Notes under the pieces: model-generated
What the model saw: the letters and a program-made list of their open reading frames with translations, nothing else
Databases searched by the model: none
Told to the model about the DNA's origin: nothing
Program-made: the position numbers and the translations under genes
Source: an uncultured bacterium
GTDB lineage: Bacteria > Bacillota > Clostridia > Lachnospirales > Lachnospiraceae
NCBI GenBank assembly: GCA_905214955.1
Contig: CAJMON010000021.1
Coordinates: 1-41,950, forward strand
Length of the DNA stretch: 41,950 bases
Reading direction: 5' to 3'
Shown here: positions 26,516-35,592 of the stretch, in pieces
Numbering within the stretch: position 1 is the first letter of the stretch
How the letters are laid out: each line of letters starts with the position of its first letter

Positions 26516-26713
26516 TTATTTTTCAAATACCTTTCCTTCTTTCGGCCACACAGAGCCGATGTCCAGATTTCTTTCTATCAGCCAGGAATCCAAAACCCTG
26601 ATCCAGGTCTCTTCTCCCTGGTCATCCATCAGCGACACGGATACCCAAAAGCCCTCTTCTTTTCGCTCTTCACATCCATAATCTCCGTCAAAAATCTGTG
26701 TTATTTTCTTCAT
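26516..26713 (-). CDS. Small hypothetical protein after the hybrid kinase
   Basis: A 65-residue acidic, soluble protein with many aromatic residues (for example the FWVSVSL and WIRVLDSWL strands) that looks like a small all-beta domain. I do not recognise the family. Its ATG overlaps the kinase stop by four bases, so it is the last gene of that operon and is probably translated by coupling. No signal peptide or membrane span. Confidence 0.7.
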   Translation of the reverse strand: MKKITQIFDGDYGCEERKEEGFWVSVSLMDDQGEETWIRVLDSWLIERNLDIGSVWPKEGKVFEK

Positions 26714-28863
26714 TTTTCTGTTTCTTCCTTTGTTTCATGATACTGGCCACAACACCTGGCAAGAGTTCCGATCAGTTCTTCCGGGCGCAGCGGTTTTGAC
26801 AAATGGGCATTCATTCCGGCTTCCAAACACTTCCTGGCATCTTCTTCAAATGCATTGGCTGTCATGGCAATAATCGGTATGCTTCCGGCATCTGCTTTTT
26901 TACAGTTTCGGATTTCTTTTGCTGCCGAAATACCGTCTTTTACCGGCATCATAATATCCATTAAAATGGCATCATAAGTACCTGCGGGCATTTCCATAAA
27001 TTTTTCCAGAGCCTGCTGTCCGTTTTCCACGGCATCATACTGAATACCGGCTTCCGTCAGCATAAATTCCACAATTTCTCTGTTCAGCTCATTATCCTCT
27101 GCTGCCAGAACTTTCCTTCCGGAAACGTCCCACTTGGGAATCTCCTCTGTTGTCTCTGGCAGTTTTGGGGTTCCAATCTTAAGTGGAATCGTCACCGTAA
27201 AGGTAGTTCCCACGCCTTCTTCACTTTCCGCCTGGATGGTTCCTTTCATCCGCTCCACCAGTTCTTTGACAATGGACATGCCAAGCCCTGTGCCCTGATA
27301 TTCTGTACGGATGCTGTCATTTTCCTGGGTAAAGGGTTTAAACAGGCTGTTTTCCAAAAATTCCCGGCTCATACCGATGCCCGTATCGGACACCTTCATT
27401 TACAGAAATGCGTATGTTCCATCACTTCCCTTTTCCCGGATTTCCACACAAACACGTCCCCCCGGCCGATTGTATCGCAGGGCATTGCTGATCAGGTTTA
27501 AAAGAATCCTGCGCAGATGTCCGGGGCTTCCAAGAAGTCCGGAATGTGCCATCTCTTTTTTGTTAATTTCAAATACAATGCCTTTTTCTTCCGCCTGTAC
27601 ATCCGCAATGGCATGGATCTTTTCAATCTCTTCATCCAGGTCAATGGGAATCTCTTCCAGTTTAACCCCATCGTTTCCAATCTTGCTCATATCCAGCACA
27701 TCATTAATGAGTGACAGCAAATGCTCCGAAGCTTTATCAATCTTTTCCAGGCACTCTTCTATTTTCTCAGGATTTTTCAGATTTTTCTTGATCATTTCTG
27801 TCATGCCTATAATCCCATTCATGGGTGTGCGGATATCATGGGACATATGGGAAAGAAATTCGCTTTTGGCCTGATTGGCCTTCCTGGTCTCTTCATTAGA
27901 ATGTTTCAGCTTTTCCTGATATTCCAGAAGCTTTGCAATGTATTTTTTCTGATACTGGTCATTTAAACGGAAACTGAGCGCAATGCACAGCACAATCCCG
28001 GTTCCCAGAAAAAATCCGATGTAAAATATCAAATTCTGCTGGATCACATCCTTTAAGGAAGTATCCTTTGGAAATTCCGTGATCCACTTATTCTGCAGAC
28101 GGCCTATGGTGCCGTCCAGAGACATTTCCTGAAGCACCTCATTGAGTTTCTGCTGAAGTTCAGGCTTGGAATCCTGTACTGCCAGTGCTGGATAACTTTT
28201 TGCCACTGCCAAGCCTGAAACCAGATGAAATCCATTTTTTTCGATGATCTTCTCCGCAACTGCACCGTGGCAGATCCCATAATCCGCCTCTCCGTTTTCT
28301 ACCGCTTCCAGGATTTCTGTATTGGTATTGTATTCCACATACTCACATTGCAGATCGTAGGTTGCTGCAATAACTGACCTTGCCATCAAGGCCACCTTTT
28401 TGCCTGCCAATGCTGCCGCACTGTCGATTTCTTTTTTTCCATATACGCGCAGTTCATCGGAACACACGGGAATGGTTCGAAGCGTTCCTTTCATATTTGA
28501 AAAAATCTCCAGCCCCAGCAATACGTCCACTTCTGCGTCTTCCAGCATTTTCCGGCACCCCATCCAGTTATCTGTTTCAAATACCGGCTTCATTCCCAGC
28601 CGGTTGCAGGCCTCTATCATAAGCTCAATATAAAGCCCGGACAGTTCTCCATCCTTATTGTAATAGGAATTGGGGCAAAAATCATAATCCGTTGCAATAT
28701 GCAGAACAGGTGCGTCCTCTCCCGCCTGCATCTGCACCGCCACTTTGGATTCCTTGGTAAAAAATCCCATCTGCCATGCGGTAAACACAATGGGCAGACA
28801 GATTCCCGCTGCTATAATCAGTGCCAGAATTCTATTCAGGATCTTGCTTGTCTTATGCTTCAT
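26710..28863 (-). pseudogene. Hybrid sensor histidine kinase split by an in-frame TAA
   Basis: One continuous reading frame is interrupted once, by TAA at 27400-27402. The first 487 codons encode a membrane span (about 12-32), a periplasmic SBP_bac_3-like solute-binding domain (about 53-262), a second span (about 279-297), a coiled linker, a HisKA domain with phospho-acceptor His342 (SHDIRTP) and the N box of the ATPase domain (Asn460). After the stop, the same frame continues with the G1 box (DTGIGM), G2 box (GTGLGMS) and a receiver domain with phospho-acceptor Asp about 148 codons further on (ILMDIMMP). The stop falls between the N and G1 boxes, so neither half alone can be a working kinase. 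AAA to TAA would be a single base change. ATG follows the stop at once but has no good ribosome binding site. A sequencing error or readthrough cannot be excluded. Confidence 0.88.
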
Positions 28864-28892
28864 CTGACCACCTCCCAGCCGCCTTTTCTTTT

Positions 28893-28920
28893 ATTATACG
28901 TTTCTAGATTTCTTTGTCAA
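28893..28920 (-). promoter_or_regulatory. Sigma-A promoter of the hybrid kinase gene
   Basis: Consensus TTGACA (28915-28920) and perfect TATAAT (28893-28898) with a 16-base spacer, about 30 bases ahead of the start. A well-kept promoter suggests the gene's break is recent. Confidence 0.88.
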
Positions 28921-28954
28921 GAAGTGCCTGTCGAAGGAAATTTCTGCTTTTTCT

Positions 28955-29073
28955 TTAAAATTTTTCAATAGTCTCTGTCACATCCTCAACTTTTGGATTG
29001 TTCATATCGGAAACGGTTTTCATAAAATCCGCCGCATTTCTGACAATGTCCTCCAAAATCCGCAGATCTCCAT
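28955..29073 (-). pseudogene. Frame-broken remnant of a small gene
   Basis: A good ribosome binding site (GAGGAG, 29079-29084) precedes ATG at 29071-29073, but that frame stops after 17 codons. Shifting by two bases right after the start gives a coding-like acidic peptide of 38 codons (ending VEDVTETIEKF) up to TAA at 28955. The sequence after ATG is GAGA where GA would restore the frame, so a GA duplication explains it. Family not recognised. A second coding-like minus-strand frame (about 29090-29225) precedes it; nothing else is seen in this gap of about 400 bases. Confidence 0.35.
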
Positions 29074-29279
29074 AAAAACTCCTCTATAATCAGATTTCAG
29101 CATCCGAATCTTTTTTCCAACGGCTGTTTCCGGTATCTTTGGTATGCATGAAAAACTTCTGCATACGCTGCAGAAAATGAAAAAACTGCCCAAAAGGTGC
29201 TGTTTCATGATAAAATAAAAGAAACTGAGGAATGCTTTTTACAGAACGAAAATTTTTTCCCGGAAAGGAGTCCTTCCTC

Positions 29280-30755
29280 ATGGAGCAGCCCACCTGCCTT
29301 GCCATTGATTTAAAATCCTATTATGCATCTGCAGAATGCGCGGCAAGACATCTCGATCCCCTTACCACCCATCTGGTGGTGGCGGATGAAAGCCGTACCG
29401 AAAAAACCATCTGCCTTGCCGTCTCTCCATCCCTGAAAGCCTACGGTCTTCCAGGCCGTGCAAGGCTTTTTGAAGTACTCCAAAAATTAAAAGAAGTCAA
29501 TGCAGGCAGACTTTCCGAAGCGATCCGCCTTGGCAGGGCCATTCAGAAAAATGGCAGGCCTTCCCTTACAGATTCCTCCTTTGACAGCAAAGCTTTGCAG
29601 GCTGATCCTTCTTTAAAGGCTTCCTGCATCATCGCCCCACCCAGAATGGCTTACTACGAAAAGCTTTCCAGGCAGATTTACGGGATTTATCTAAAATACA
29701 TTTCTCCAGAAGACATTGTGGTGTATTCCATTGATGAAGTGTTTATGGACGTGTCCTCTTATCTTGCCCATTACCACATGACAGCCAGACAGCTGGCCAA
29801 AAAGCTGGTGCAGGAAGTCCAACATGCTACCGGGATCACCGCCACAGCAGGCATCGGCACCAATCTCTATCTTGCCAAGCTGGCCATGGATATTACTGCT
29901 AAGCACGCAAAACCGGACAAAGAGGGGGTCCGCATTGCTGAATTGAACGAAGAGTCTTTCCGCTATCTTCTCTGGGATCACCGGCCTCTTACCGACTTCT
30001 GGCACACTGGCCCTGCCATTGCCCGCAGGCTGGAGCACCACGGTATTCATACCATGGGGGAACTGGCCAGAATCAGCCTGCAATATCCGGAAATTCTTTA
30101 CGATGAATTTGGCATTGATGCGGAAATTCTCATCGACCACGCCTGGGGTGTGGAACCCTGCACCATCAAGGACATCAAATCTTACAAGCCGGAAAACAGC
30201 AGCTTCAGCGAAGGACAGGTTTTGGGCTGCTCTTACCCCTATGAGAAGGCGCTGATCATCATTCAGGAAATGGCCGACAGTCTGGCCCTTTCCCTTGCAG
30301 ATAAGCACCTTGTGACGGACGGTCTGACCCTGGACATTTCCTACGGCCGGGAAAATTATACACAGGGAGCTTACCAAGGCCAGCTGCGCACAGACCATTA
30401 CGGCCGCAGCGTTCCAAAAAATGCCCATGGATCGGTGCGTTTTCACAATCCCACCAACCTTGGAAGCCAGATCATTCCAGCTGCCGCAGATCTGTTCAAA
30501 AAAATCGCAGATCCATCCCTTACTGTCCACCGGGTCAATCTCACTGCCAACCGCATTGTCCAGGACGAAGGTATTTTTCAGGCGGATCTTTTTACGGACA
30601 CCAACCGCCTGGAAAAAGAAAAACAACTTCAGGAAGCCATGCTGGACATCAAAAAGAAATTTGGAAAAAATGCGGTTTTAAGAGGCACCAGCTACTTAGA
30701 AGGCGCCACCATGCGGGAGCGTAACACCCAGATTGGCGGACACAAAGCAGAGTAA
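29280..30755 (+). CDS. Y-family DNA polymerase (UmuC/DinB-like)
   Basis: A 492-residue translesion polymerase that inserts nucleotides opposite damaged bases. Catalytic motif I is AIDLKSYYASAE (Asp10, with Tyr14 or Tyr15 at the steric gate). The second motif is VYSIDEVFMDVS. The helix-hairpin-helix region is HTGPAIARRLEHHGIHTMGELA, followed by the little-finger domain. Length is greater than E. coli DinB (351) and like Bacillus UvrX/YqjW proteins (about 410) with extra C-terminal sequence. The start has AAGGAG nine bases upstream. A YolD-like gene follows, the usual Firmicute pairing. No convincing LexA box was found upstream. Confidence 0.92.
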   Translation: MEQPTCLAIDLKSYYASAECAARHLDPLTTHLVVADESRTEKTICLAVSPSLKAYGLPGRARLFEVLQKLKEVNAGRLSEAIRLGRAIQKNGRPSLTDSSFDSKALQADPSLKASCIIAPPRMAYYEKLSRQIYGIYLKYISPEDIVVYSIDEVFMDVSSYLAHYHMTARQLAKKLVQEVQHATGITATAGIGTNLYLAKLAMDITAKHAKPDKEGVRIAELNEESFRYLLWDHRPLTDFWHTGPAIARRLEHHGIHTMGELARISLQYPEILYDEFGIDAEILIDHAWGVEPCTIKDIKSYKPENSSFSEGQVLGCSYPYEKALIIIQEMADSLALSLADKHLVTDGLTLDISYGRENYTQGAYQGQLRTDHYGRSVPKNAHGSVRFHNPTNLGSQIIPAAADLFKKIADPSLTVHRVNLTANRIVQDEGIFQADLFTDTNRLEKEKQLQEAMLDIKKKFGKNAVLRGTSYLEGATMRERNTQIGGHKAE

Positions 30756-30779
30756 CCCTCTCAAAAGAAAGGAAAACAC

Positions 30780-31271
30780 ATGGAAGAAGATTATAAACAT
30801 TCCGCACCAGGCAAAATCGTCAGCCAGAAATATGCAGACCTTCTTTTTCAAAGCCCTCCCGAACCGCCAGAGAGCCATCCAAGAATGTCTCCTGCCAGAC
30901 GTGCCAAAATTTTCAGCCCTTTCGCAGCTCTGCGGGGATATGAAGAGGAAATTGAAGCCGAAGCCAACGATCATCTGCGCATTCCCAGGAAAGAATTGTC
31001 TGAAGAAGAAAAACACCGTTTAAACAGTCAGCTTTTAAGCCTTCAAAAAGGTGTCTTTGTCCGGATCCAGTATTTTTCCGGTATTTCCAATGCCGGAACC
31101 TACGAAACTATGGAAGGCAGGGTTGAAAAAATCTACCATTCCATACATCAGCTTGAAATCGCCTCTTTCTCTGAAGAAGCATCTATAAAAAAGCAGTTTC
31201 CGAAAGAAGGACTCTCCCGAAAACTGCTTTCCTTTGAAAATATTGCCAGTCTGGAAATATTTTCCAGCTAA
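30780..31271 (+). CDS. YolD-like family protein
   Basis: A 163-residue soluble protein of the YolD-like group, small proteins encoded next to Y-family polymerases in Firmicutes and thought to assist or control them as UmuD does for UmuC. It has the N-terminal MSPARRAKIFSPFAAL segment (about residues 39-54) and the C-terminal beta-rich region with VEKIYHSIHQLEIA. It lies 24 bases after the polymerase. Its stop overlaps the stop of the convergent 84-residue gene. Confidence 0.85.
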   Translation: MEEDYKHSAPGKIVSQKYADLLFQSPPEPPESHPRMSPARRAKIFSPFAALRGYEEEIEAEANDHLRIPRKELSEEEKHRLNSQLLSLQKGVFVRIQYFSGISNAGTYETMEGRVEKIYHSIHQLEIASFSEEASIKKQFPKEGLSRKLLSFENIASLEIFSS

Positions 31272-31522
31272 ACGTTTTTCTGCTCCCTGCAGGCTTCCAT
31301 CCACAAGATGAGGAAGAAGAAACTCATGCTCTCACTCATCAATCCATTGGTAAATCCCAAACGAAATGCAGACTCTGCAAGCAGGCTCTTAATCACGTAA
31401 AGAATCCCATAAAATACCAGCACATTGCCAATGGCGGTTCTTTTGGGGAATTTGGTTTTTCCTGCAAAGACAAAATAAAACCAGTACAAAAAGACTGGCA
31501 GCATCAAGCCTTCACTGAGCAT
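31268..31522 (-). CDS. Small membrane protein after the Ser/Thr kinase
   Basis: An 84-residue hydrophobic protein with two or three predicted spans (about residues 4-19, 30-48 and 60-76). It overlaps the end of the kinase gene by 11 bases, so the two are coupled. Family not recognised. It could be a membrane partner or target of the kinase, but this is only inferred from position. It is convergent with, and overlaps, the yolD-like gene by three bases. Confidence 0.65.
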   Translation of the reverse strand: MLSEGLMLPVFLYWFYFVFAGKTKFPKRTAIGNVLVFYGILYVIKSLLAESAFRLGFTNGLMSESMSFFFLILWMEACREQKNV

Positions 31523-33815
31523 CGCAATCCAGGTAGAAATCCTTGATTTCAGAGATCAGGACATCTTCTTCTGTTTTTTCTGGAAGATAATCCACATATT
31601 GTGCTTTTCCCGTCTTCAAATACTGTAACCATCCATACAAACAGCACCTATAATTTTCCTCCAACGTGCTCAGTTTCGAATATTTCCCTACATAATTGTT
31701 TCCTGCGTTCCATCCTTCCAGCTGGACCGGATACAGCAGTCCATTCTCATGATCGGAAAGAATTCTGATGGAACCTTCTTCGTCTACCACCAGCTGATTA
31801 TAATGCCTGTCATCTGCAGCTCTCATGGCTGCTTCGATCTCTGATTTCTGAAAGAAATACACTGGAATTCCATCCCTTTGAAAATCGATTTCAAACCATG
31901 TATGGTAATCCGAAACTCCGTCCAAACCTTCCTTTCTTAACTGTTCTTCCATAACCTTCTTGATTTTTGCCAAGATTTTAACGGCTTCGTCACGATTCTT
32001 TACAGATGCACACTTTGAAAAATCATTTTTCTCTGCTTCCTTAATAAAGCCATCCTGGAAAATATATTTCTGCTTCTGAAGTATCCTGTCAAAACCTCCG
32101 ACTCCGGAAAACTCCCTGAATTTAAAGAAGAACCGAATTGGTTTTTCCGGATATTCTGCCTGCAGACAGACTGCTTCTGAAAAATTCCACGCTTTATAGT
32201 TTTCTTTTATAAAATCCCGTTTTTTCTTTATTAGAATTCTTGTTTTCTCCCTGTTTTTCTTTTCTTCTTCCTCATCCTTTTCTGTCACAAAAGGATTTTT
32301 GTTAAAATATGGACTTTTCAGAATCATCTGTTCTATTTCTTCTTTTGATAAAGCTTTGAACGTTTCATCGCAGGATGCACGCTGATACAATGCCTGATAC
32401 ATCTGGAGCAAATTTTCAATATACTCCCGAAACTCCTCGTTTCCAACCAGTCCATGACGCCCGTCATAGGTTCCTGGAATCTTGTTATACGGCCCATTTT
32501 TCAGGACAAACAAAAAAGACCCTTCCAGATATCTTGTCACTTCCCTGTATTCCTCTGGCAGGGATTTTCCCGACTCATACTCATAGACACCATACTGTAC
32601 ACAGGAAGCATCCGCATAATGTCCCGGTGTGTCTTCAATCAGATATTCAAACTTGATTTCATCATTTTTTCCAAGAACAGGCTCTGCCTTTTTCAAATCC
32701 AGCCGAAAATAACTCCATCTGTAATCTTCCGAAAATCCCTCATAGTATAATGCTTTAGGTTTTACAAGGTGGCAGATCCCCAGCGTGTCATACAAACAAA
32801 TCCAATCCTTTTCTGCGGCCTTCTTGGCATATGAAAAATCCAATCCTCCATGACTGGAAAATAACATATGATTGTATGCCGGTGTCCGTCCAATGATATT
32901 TAAAACAGCAACGATTTGATCAATTTCTCTCCATGCGCAGGACCCTGGCACCTGTTCTCCAAATAACTGCCTGGTCAGAAAGCGCCAGTCACTGTTCTGT
33001 GACTTTTCGAAATCACCTGCAATCTCACTCCAGGATAACAGCCTTTCCTTAAATTCATGAATACCCGGCCTTAGATGTGGGTCATTATTTGTAGAATCCC
33101 TAAGCAGTTCATCGATTTCAGCCAAATGTTCCTTTTTGAATCTTGATACAGATCTCAAACTATGGCTCTCATCCAGGAAATCATAGACCCCGTCAAATCC
33201 TTTTTCATCGCCGCTTAAAAACATCCACAGCGTTTTTGCAAGTGAAAAAACGTCCGCTTTGCTTCCGTCCGCCATTTTGGGATTTCTCTTCATTTCCGGT
33301 GCAATCGTAAAAACCGCCCCCAGTCCCTGATCAGACTTTGTAAAATTACCCTGTTCCGGAAAATCTGCCAATCCAAAATCCCCTAATGAAAACCTATTGT
33401 TATAATCATAGATATTGCTTGGTTTGATGTCTCTGTGATAAATTTTCCTGTCATGGAGCTGCTCCAAAGTCTCACAAAGCTGAAGTACACCCTGAATGAT
33501 TTCTTTCAGATTCATTCCAGGAATCCTTTCCATGACTGGCTGCGCAATCGGCATGGTATACCAAAAATTTTCACAATCATCCGCAATCACTGGCACAATT
33601 CCTGGAATCCTTACAGCATTTTCTTTCACCGTTTGAATTTCACGAAGAAAACGTGCTTTCTTTTCCTCACTTCGATTCCGAAGTTCTTTTAATGCATACC
33701 GCCTGCCAGATGCTTTTTCTTCCACAAGGTATACATCCGCATTGCCACCAGCTCCAAGCTCCCTAACTTCATCAAACATTAAACTCCATCTTTTTGTCTT
33801 CGGTTTGCTCATCAT
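31512..33815 (-). CDS. Eukaryotic-like Ser/Thr protein kinase with unknown C-terminal region
   Basis: A 767-residue soluble protein. Residues about 15-270 are a complete Hanks-type kinase: glycine loop GAGGNADVYLV (21-31), ATP-binding Lys43, Glu59, catalytic HRDIKPSNI (127-135), DFG (146-148) and APE (172-174), so it should be active. The remaining 500 or so residues carry no PASTA repeats and no membrane span, unlike the housekeeping PrkC/StkP kinases. They include a lysine/glutamate-rich helical segment (about 515-560) and an aromatic-rich C-terminus that I do not recognise. An ATG at 33779 with GGAG upstream is an alternative start. It is coupled to a small membrane protein. Possible roles include signalling or phage defence; neither is shown. 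Confidence 0.85.
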   Translation of the reverse strand: MMSKPKTKRWSLMFDEVRELGAGGNADVYLVEEKASGRRYALKELRNRSEEKKARFLREIQTVKENAVRIPGIVPVIADDCENFWYTMPIAQPVMERIPGMNLKEIIQGVLQLCETLEQLHDRKIYHRDIKPSNIYDYNNRFSLGDFGLADFPEQGNFTKSDQGLGAVFTIAPEMKRNPKMADGSKADVFSLAKTLWMFLSGDEKGFDGVYDFLDESHSLRSVSRFKKEHLAEIDELLRDSTNNDPHLRPGIHEFKERLLSWSEIAGDFEKSQNSDWRFLTRQLFGEQVPGSCAWREIDQIVAVLNIIGRTPAYNHMLFSSHGGLDFSYAKKAAEKDWICLYDTLGICHLVKPKALYYEGFSEDYRWSYFRLDLKKAEPVLGKNDEIKFEYLIEDTPGHYADASCVQYGVYEYESGKSLPEEYREVTRYLEGSFLFVLKNGPYNKIPGTYDGRHGLVGNEEFREYIENLLQMYQALYQRASCDETFKALSKEEIEQMILKSPYFNKNPFVTEKDEEEEKKNREKTRILIKKKRDFIKENYKAWNFSEAVCLQAEYPEKPIRFFFKFREFSGVGGFDRILQKQKYIFQDGFIKEAEKNDFSKCASVKNRDEAVKILAKIKKVMEEQLRKEGLDGVSDYHTWFEIDFQRDGIPVYFFQKSEIEAAMRAADDRHYNQLVVDEEGSIRILSDHENGLLYPVQLEGWNAGNNYVGKYSKLSTLEENYRCCLYGWLQYLKTGKAQYVDYLPEKTEEDVLISEIKDFYLDCDAQ

Positions 33816-33929
33816 GTTCCTCTTCTGTTACGTATGCGCAGCGTACAGACTGCTCAAAACTTCAATCTTTTTCGCACTTTTCTATAAAACACTGGTGTTC
33901 TTTGTCCCTTTGTTCTGACAAACTTTCTT

Positions 33930-34941
33930 TTACTTTTGCACAATTTTCACCCGGTCATGCCCCTGGTACTGCGCCAAAATCCAGCCCCTGGCAAGTTTCA
34001 TATAAACGCCTCTGTCTCCTGCCCTGTGTTCCTCAATACACCGGTCTTTCACGCCTTTTTTAATCAGCGCTTCCCCCCTGTTTTCCACTCTTAAAATATT
34101 TCCGCCGGCTGGATGGAATTTCCGAAAACAATACCTTTTCTCCCCTGCCCCTCGGCTCTTTGCGTAGGGGAAGATCTTTCAACATCTTATATTTCTTCCC
34201 GGTTTCAAACACCGCAGGTCCCAAAATTCTTTTTCCTGTGGAATCGTAAACAGAATACCCTTTTGGCAGAGCTTTTCTGGCATTTTCAAGAGATGCATAG
34301 ACGCCTTTCTGAGATGTTTTCTCCTCCCAGGTTTTCCGGATGTAGTATTTCTGATCCGTCTGCTCCATCCAGTTTTTTATATCTTTTCGAAAGCCTCCCA
34401 TGGTCAGTCCAAATCTTTCCCACACATGATCCGGATCCACGTGTCCGGAAGACAGCCCTGCCAGACGCCCTTCATTGTGGGAAGAAATCAGATACATGTC
34501 ATTGGCCAGCTTCCCCTGAGGGTTCCACCCATATCTTTTACAGATCTGGGCGCACAGCTTTACCGCCGTGTCATAACCTCTTCGAATGTCTTCTTCAAAT
34601 TTCTTCGAATCTTTCACTATATAGGAGGCCCCTCCTGTGTAGGAAATGTAATCGGATTCGCACAGTTCTATGGTGATCAGCTCCCGGTTTCCCCATCCTG
34701 CATCTGCCCAGGAACGCATCCACTCCGGGAGAAGCTGCAAAACCTTTCCCGGAATATCTGCGTCCACCACATATGTGACACAGGCTGCCACAGATGGCTG
34801 GTTCCAATACGAAGCCACACTTTCTGCCGTTCCCTGGCCGGTTCCAATGGAATGAATCTGAATTCCGTGAGGCTCTCTGGATGCCCCGGCCTGGTAGCAC
34901 CGGTTATTCGTAAGATACCGTTCTATCACCTGAAGACTCAT
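33930..34941 (-). pseudogene. N-acetylmuramoyl-L-alanine amidase (phage endolysin type), frameshifted near the end
   Basis: A zinc amidase of the Amidase_2/PGRP family, which cuts the bond between muramic acid and the stem peptide. Zinc ligands are visible in IQIHSIG, in ISSHNEG and in GHVDPDH. A C-terminal SH3-like region follows (LKDLPLRKEPRG onward). The frame from 34941 ends early at 34060. A run of six G (minus strand; 34073-34078) marks a frameshift: with five G the protein would run on for about 50 more residues to TAA at 33930, ending QGHDRVKIVQK. The catalytic domain is intact, so the 293-residue product may still work. It starts one base after the holin stop and has AGGAG upstream. 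Possible sequencing error at the homopolymer. Confidence 0.8.
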
Positions 34942-34942
34942 T

Positions 34943-35221
34943 TTACTCCTCTTTTCGAATAACATGTTTAAAGGTCTGATGCAGGCCCGTGCTTGCCAGC
35001 CCCGTAAAGGCACCGTATACCACGGTTTCCAGCGTTACCGCATTGCCGCTTCCTGCTGCAGATACACAGGCTAAAATGGCCCCAAGAATCGCCAGAATTG
35101 CCGGAATGTATTCATTGGAAATTTTGTTCAGCCATGCAATGTGTTTGATGCAGTATCCGGTCACCAGACAGGCAGCCAAAACTACCGGAATATAATACTC
35201 TGTCAGAAATCCAAGATCCAT
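34943..35221 (-). CDS. Phage-type holin
   Basis: A 92-residue protein with an N-terminal span (about residues 8-26), two further hydrophobic segments (about 38-56 and 62-80) and a charged tail ending RKEE, the pattern of small phage holins that open the membrane for an endolysin. The amidase begins one base downstream, the classic lysis pair. GGGAG precedes the ATG at 35221, which I prefer over the longer frame from 35254. No tail, capsid or integrase gene is near, so this is not an intact prophage. Confidence 0.8.
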   Translation of the reverse strand: MDLGFLTEYYIPVVLAACLVTGYCIKHIAWLNKISNEYIPAILAILGAILACVSAAGSGNAVTLETVVYGAFTGLASTGLHQTFKHVIRKEE

Positions 35222-35354
35222 ATTTTTGCTCCCTTTTTCTGCCTTTGTCCTCACTTTCAGAGTATGCTTGAGAAAAAATCCTGTGCGGATCTTTTCAAAT
35301 GGTTTTGCATAGCTTAAACAGACATCTTCTCTTTTTCAGCACATACTGCTGCCT

Positions 35355-35583
35355 GTGAAATTTTCCAAACGCTTTTCATCTTCTTCCTGTCCGTGCCGCC
35401 TGGAAAATCTGGCCTTTGCCATTGCCATTTCACTTCTGGCAGGAGCCCTCTCTTCTGCCTTTTCTTTCCAGAGAATACATTCCTTTTCTGAATTTTCCGT
35501 TCCTCCTCTCACTCCGCCCGGCTGGGTCTTTCCCATTGTGTGGACCATTCGGTACACATTTTTCACTTTCACAGATATATCAC
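35355..35583 (+). pseudogene. Truncated tspO remnant
   Basis: The plus-strand frame encodes an N-terminal span and then SVPPLTPPGWVFPIVWTI, which is the hallmark motif of TspO/MBR proteins (tryptophan-rich sensory proteins). Homology stops at about 35560, after roughly 70 residues; the family is about 160. The frame then runs into the 3' end of hxsA in antisense. No good start site is visible (GTG at 35355). The rest of tspO is not in this window. The gap 35255-35592 holds nothing else that I can support. Confidence 0.65.
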
Positions 35584-35592
35584 CCTTCTCTT

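Noticed and set aside
29225..29280. LexA box upstream of the Y-family polymerase
   Set aside because: The best match (CGAAAATTTTTTCC) misses key consensus positions, including the central C and G.
29691..30626. Long minus-strand open frame (311 codons) opposite the Y-family polymerase
   Set aside because: Antisense shadow of a gene with intact catalytic motifs; no ribosome binding site or family likeness.
33930..35221. Intact prophage
   Set aside because: Only a holin and an endolysin-type amidase are present; no integrase, capsid, portal or tail genes are seen on either side.
35336..35572. Minus-strand 78-codon frame opposite the tspO remnant
   Set aside because: Highly charged shadow frame without a ribosome binding site; the plus strand carries the recognisable TspO motif.
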